Below are positions 6,151-8,401 of a DNA stretch of 8,401 bases, one piece after another. This DNA is from Chloroflexota bacterium (GTDB lineage Bacteria > Chloroflexota > Dehalococcoidia > Lucifugimonadales > JAPUKM01), in the NCBI GenBank assembly GCA_027295645.1, contig JAPUKM010000099.1:1-8401 (forward strand), read 5' to 3'. Made by a program: the position numbers and the translations under genes. Under the pieces are notes generated by a model that ran no database searches, was not told where the DNA came from, and saw nothing but the letters and a program-made list of their open reading frames with translations. Numbering within the stretch: position 1 is the stretch's first letter; each line of letters begins with the position of its first letter.

Positions 6151-8223
6151 CTACCTGGGAAACGCCTCCGGCACGCCACCATCCACGGTGAGGATGCACC
6201 CGGTGGTCTTGGCCGAACGGTCGCTGGCAAAGAAGAGGGCGGCCTGGGCCACGTCCGTGGGTGTGATATAGGCCTGGAGCAGGTTTCGCCTCCGGTAGAA
6301 CTCCTCCAGCTCCGACTCCGCGATACCGTGGGCCTCGGCACGCTCCCGCCGAAGCTCCGGCGACCATAGCCCGGATCCCTGGAACACGGCGTCCGGGTTG
6401 ACGATGTTGCTCCGGATGCCGTAGGAGCCATTCTCAATCGCCAGGACGCGGGCCAGCTGCACCTCCGCGCTCTTGGCGGCGCTGTACGCCCCAAATCCAC
6501 GCCCGGGCGCCAGCACGTTCTTGGTGGCGATGAACACCAGGCTCCCACCGAACCCCTGCTCCCGAATCACGCGGACCGCCTCCCGGGCCACCAAGAAATG
6601 GCCCGTGGCGTTCACCTGGAGGCTCCGTTCCCACTCCTCCAACTCAAGCTCATCCAGCGTCCCCGTCGGAGCGATGCCCGCATTGGAGACCAGGATGTCC
6701 AGGCCGCCGTAGGTCAGCGCCGCGTGGCGGACCGCGGCCGCCGTCTCAGCCTCGTTGGTCACATCGTGGCGCACGGCGGTGCACCACCCCGCTCCATGCT
6801 CCTCGTTAAGCTGTGCGCTCAGCGCCTCAACCCCCTCGTAGTCCACGTCCGTGAGCACCAGGTGGGCGCCCTCGGCGGCGAACCGCCGGGCGATGGCCTG
6901 CCCGATGCCGTGGGCGGCGCCGGTGATGAGGGCAATACGCCGGGAGAGCTCCCTCTCCGGCGGCAGCAGCGAGAGCTTGTACAGCTCCTGCGGCCAGTAC
7001 TCGGCTTTGTGGGCCTCCTCCGGTGACAGGGAAACATACCGGTCTACCGCATCGGCCCCGGCCATGATGGAGATGGTCTGGCGGTAGATGTCGGCGGTGA
7101 CGGTCGTGGCCCGCACGTCCCGACCCGTAGTCCACATCCCCAGACCGGGCACCAGGACCACCCTGGGATGGGGATCCAGCATCTCCTGGCCCGCTTTGGC
7201 ATGGCGACGGAACCACTGGGTGTACGCCTGCTCGTAGCGGGCAACCCCCTCCTCCAGCGCCCGGCGCACCTCGGCGACGTTGGAAGAGTCGGTGGTCTCC
7301 ACCAGAAGGGCGGTACGCTTGGTGTTCAGCAGATGATCAGGAGTGACCGCACCGGCCTCAACGAGATCACGAGCCTTTCCAGAGCCAACGAATTCTAGGA
7401 TGACAGGACTGTCGTCGAATCGGAGGACCACCCGCCCCCGGGCGTTGCCGGAGGCCACCAACCGACGAATGGTCGGCGCCACCGCAGCCGCCACGGTACG
7501 GCGCTGCTCCGGCTCCAGGGCAGCCTGCGCGGTGGTGACACCGAACACACTCCTGCCCATAGTCCGCTTTTGTATATACTCCTCGGCCTGGCAGATCAGA
7601 TCGATATGGGCCTCGTAGCTTGACTGGATGGTGGAGCCCCAGGTGACCAGCCCGTGGTTGAGCAGAGCCACCCCCTTGGCCTTGGGGTGGGTGAGGACCG
7701 CCTCGGCCACCTCCTTGGAGAGCAGAAACCCCGGGCGACGGTACGGCACGGCCACGACTGTATTGCCGAACACCTCCTTGAGCACTTTCTCCGGTCGGTG
7801 GGTGTTGGACAGTGACAGGATAGCGTCTGCGTGGGTGTGGACAATGCTGGCCTGCGGAAGAAAGGCATGGAGGAGGGTCTCTATGGAGGGCCTGGGAGAG
7901 CCGGGCTCCAGCAGGCACCTGGCCAGATAGTCCACGACATCCTCGTCCGACATATCCGAACGCTCAAACAGGGGGAGAACATCCTCCAGGCCGACGGCTG
8001 GAAAGTCGCGGGCCTGCGCCGACTTCATGTCGACACCGCTGCCCTTTACGAGGAGTGCCCTGGTCTCACGGCCCCTGAAGTCGGACCGGGTGGCCTTGAG
8101 CGATATGTTGCCACCCCCCGACGTCACCAGGGCGGGGTCGGCGCCGATGAGGTGGGCCTGGTAGACCAGAAGCTCCACCTCTGAAAGGCCAGCGGCATCC
8201 TGTTCCGACCAGCGGTTCTCCAT
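6151..8223 (-). CDS. rhaEW: Bifunctional aldolase/short-chain dehydrogenase (RhaEW-type)
   Basis: A fused cytosolic enzyme of 690 residues. In characterised relatives the N-terminal half cleaves L-rhamnulose-1-phosphate to dihydroxyacetone phosphate and L-lactaldehyde, and the C-terminal half oxidises lactaldehyde with NAD. The class II aldolase part (about 15-225) shows SGGGNISLK (35-43), KGSGVDM (60-66), the zinc-binding HTHAD (129-133) and LLNHGLVTWG (187-196, H190). The linker has HPRVVLVPGLGMWTTGRD (352-369), typical of this fusion. The short-chain dehydrogenase part has TGAAHGIG (434-441) for the cofactor, SNAG (513-516) and Y580-x3-K584; the usual catalytic serine 13 residues before the tyrosine is Thr567 here. 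The end, TVDGGVPEAFPR, closely resembles Bacillus YuxG-like proteins as I recall them. ATG at 8223 has only a weak GGA upstream, but no other start exists after the preceding stop and it fits the family N-terminus. It lies 39 nt after the upstream aldolase, likely co-transcribed. Another 6-deoxyketose phosphate could be the true substrate. Confidence 0.9.
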   Translation of the reverse strand: MENRWSEQDAAGLSEVELLVYQAHLIGADPALVTSGGGNISLKATRSDFRGRETRALLVKGSGVDMKSAQARDFPAVGLEDVLPLFERSDMSDEDVVDYLARCLLEPGSPRPSIETLLHAFLPQASIVHTHADAILSLSNTHRPEKVLKEVFGNTVVAVPYRRPGFLLSKEVAEAVLTHPKAKGVALLNHGLVTWGSTIQSSYEAHIDLICQAEEYIQKRTMGRSVFGVTTAQAALEPEQRRTVAAAVAPTIRRLVASGNARGRVVLRFDDSPVILEFVGSGKARDLVEAGAVTPDHLLNTKRTALLVETTDSSNVAEVRRALEEGVARYEQAYTQWFRRHAKAGQEMLDPHPRVVLVPGLGMWTTGRDVRATTVTADIYRQTISIMAGADAVDRYVSLSPEEAHKAEYWPQELYKLSLLPPERELSRRIALITGAAHGIGQAIARRFAAEGAHLVLTDVDYEGVEALSAQLNEEHGAGWCTAVRHDVTNEAETAAAVRHAALTYGGLDILVSNAGIAPTGTLDELELEEWERSLQVNATGHFLVAREAVRVIREQGFGGSLVFIATKNVLAPGRGFGAYSAAKSAEVQLARVLAIENGSYGIRSNIVNPDAVFQGSGLWSPELRRERAEAHGIAESELEEFYRRRNLLQAYITPTDVAQAALFFASDRSAKTTGCILTVDGGVPEAFPR

Positions 8224-8262
8224 GCTGCGCTTTATCCAGGAGGTGCGGAGGGGGTCACACGG

Positions 8263-8401
8263 CTACGCTTCGCCGGCCTTGATGCTCTGGAACAGCTCGT
8301 TGGCCTCTCCCGCGGAGCCGTTTTCGTGGACAATGTGACGTATGGCCCTGATCATGGCCACCGGGTGGTCATTCTGCCAGACATTCCTGCCCAGATTCAC
8401 C
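8263..8401 (-). CDS. C-terminal end of a class I aldolase, DhnA/LsrF/DeoC-like (5' end outside window)
   Basis: Only the last 46 codons are present. They contain GRNVWQNDHPVAMIRAIRHI, then VHENGSAGEANELF. The GRN-x-W/F/I-Q block followed by a P-x-A/V-M helix and an IVH helix is the usual C-terminus of DhnA-type class I aldolases (fructose-bisphosphate aldolase class I, LsrF). The catalytic lysine would lie outside the window. TAG at 8263-8265 ends it, 39 nt before the fused aldolase/dehydrogenase and in the same reading frame. Being next to that enzyme suggests a role in the same sugar or sugar-phosphate pathway (inference). The exact substrate cannot be assigned from this tail. Confidence 0.65.
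   Translation of the reverse strand, partial: VNLGRNVWQNDHPVAMIRAIRHIVHENGSAGEANELFQSIKAGEA

Noticed and set aside
7367..7918. A 183-residue minus-strand frame inside the aldolase/dehydrogenase
   Set aside because: It is a shifted frame within a continuous, motif-complete coding region and does not indicate a frameshift.

Overview
The window looks like ordinary chromosomal metabolism from a GC-rich, probably uncultured bacterium. Gene content suggests Chloroflexota (a Dehalococcoidia/SAR202-like lineage): an actinobacterial-type inositol-phosphate synthase with PimA-like and phosphatidylinositol-phosphate-synthase-like genes, a luciferase-like F420/flavin oxidoreductase, a PAC2-family protein, and a fused aldolase/short-chain dehydrogenase of the RhaEW type. 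This placement is inferred from remembered family distributions; an actinobacterial origin is not excluded. There are no RNA genes, insertion sequences, CRISPR arrays or phage genes.

Region A (1-3996, minus strand) reads, in transcription order: ino1 (inositol-1-phosphate synthase), a GT4 glycosyltransferase closest to PimA, a CDP-alcohol phosphatidyltransferase with an intact catalytic motif, and an MFS exporter that runs off the left edge. Gaps are 54, 38 and 6 nt and each gene has a recognisable ribosome binding site, so this is very probably one operon. Together the first three would make inositol-1-phosphate from glucose-6-phosphate, join it to CDP-diacylglycerol, and mannosylate the resulting phosphoinositide: a compact phosphatidylinositol/PIM-type lipid pathway. 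The last two genes lie in the same reading frame, separated by one TAG and two codons.

Region B (3997-4171) is a divergent control region. It has a good sigma-70-type promoter for the rightward gene whose -35, spacer and -10 are covered by a 10-bp inverted repeat, a tandem 8-mer with a 10-bp period, and a weak candidate promoter for ino1. Both divergent genes start with TTG, each set by a Shine-Dalgarno sequence.

Region C (4172-6029) has a plus-strand luciferase-like monooxygenase facing a minus-strand PAC2-family protein, with only 31 nt between their stops. The PAC2 gene has its own leader, with an extended -10 promoter candidate, a GC-rich hairpin and a perfect 7-bp inverted repeat.

Region D (6151-8401, minus strand) is sugar catabolism: the C-terminus of a DhnA/LsrF-like class I aldolase (cut by the right edge), followed 39 nt later by the fused class II aldolase/short-chain dehydrogenase, which would split a deoxyketose-1-phosphate such as rhamnulose-1-phosphate and oxidise the lactaldehyde product.

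There is no gene-free stretch longer than 300 nt. I see no convincing new defence or mobile system; the most interesting points are the lipid operon and its fused-frame junction, the promoter-overlapping inverted repeat, and the PAC2 leader.
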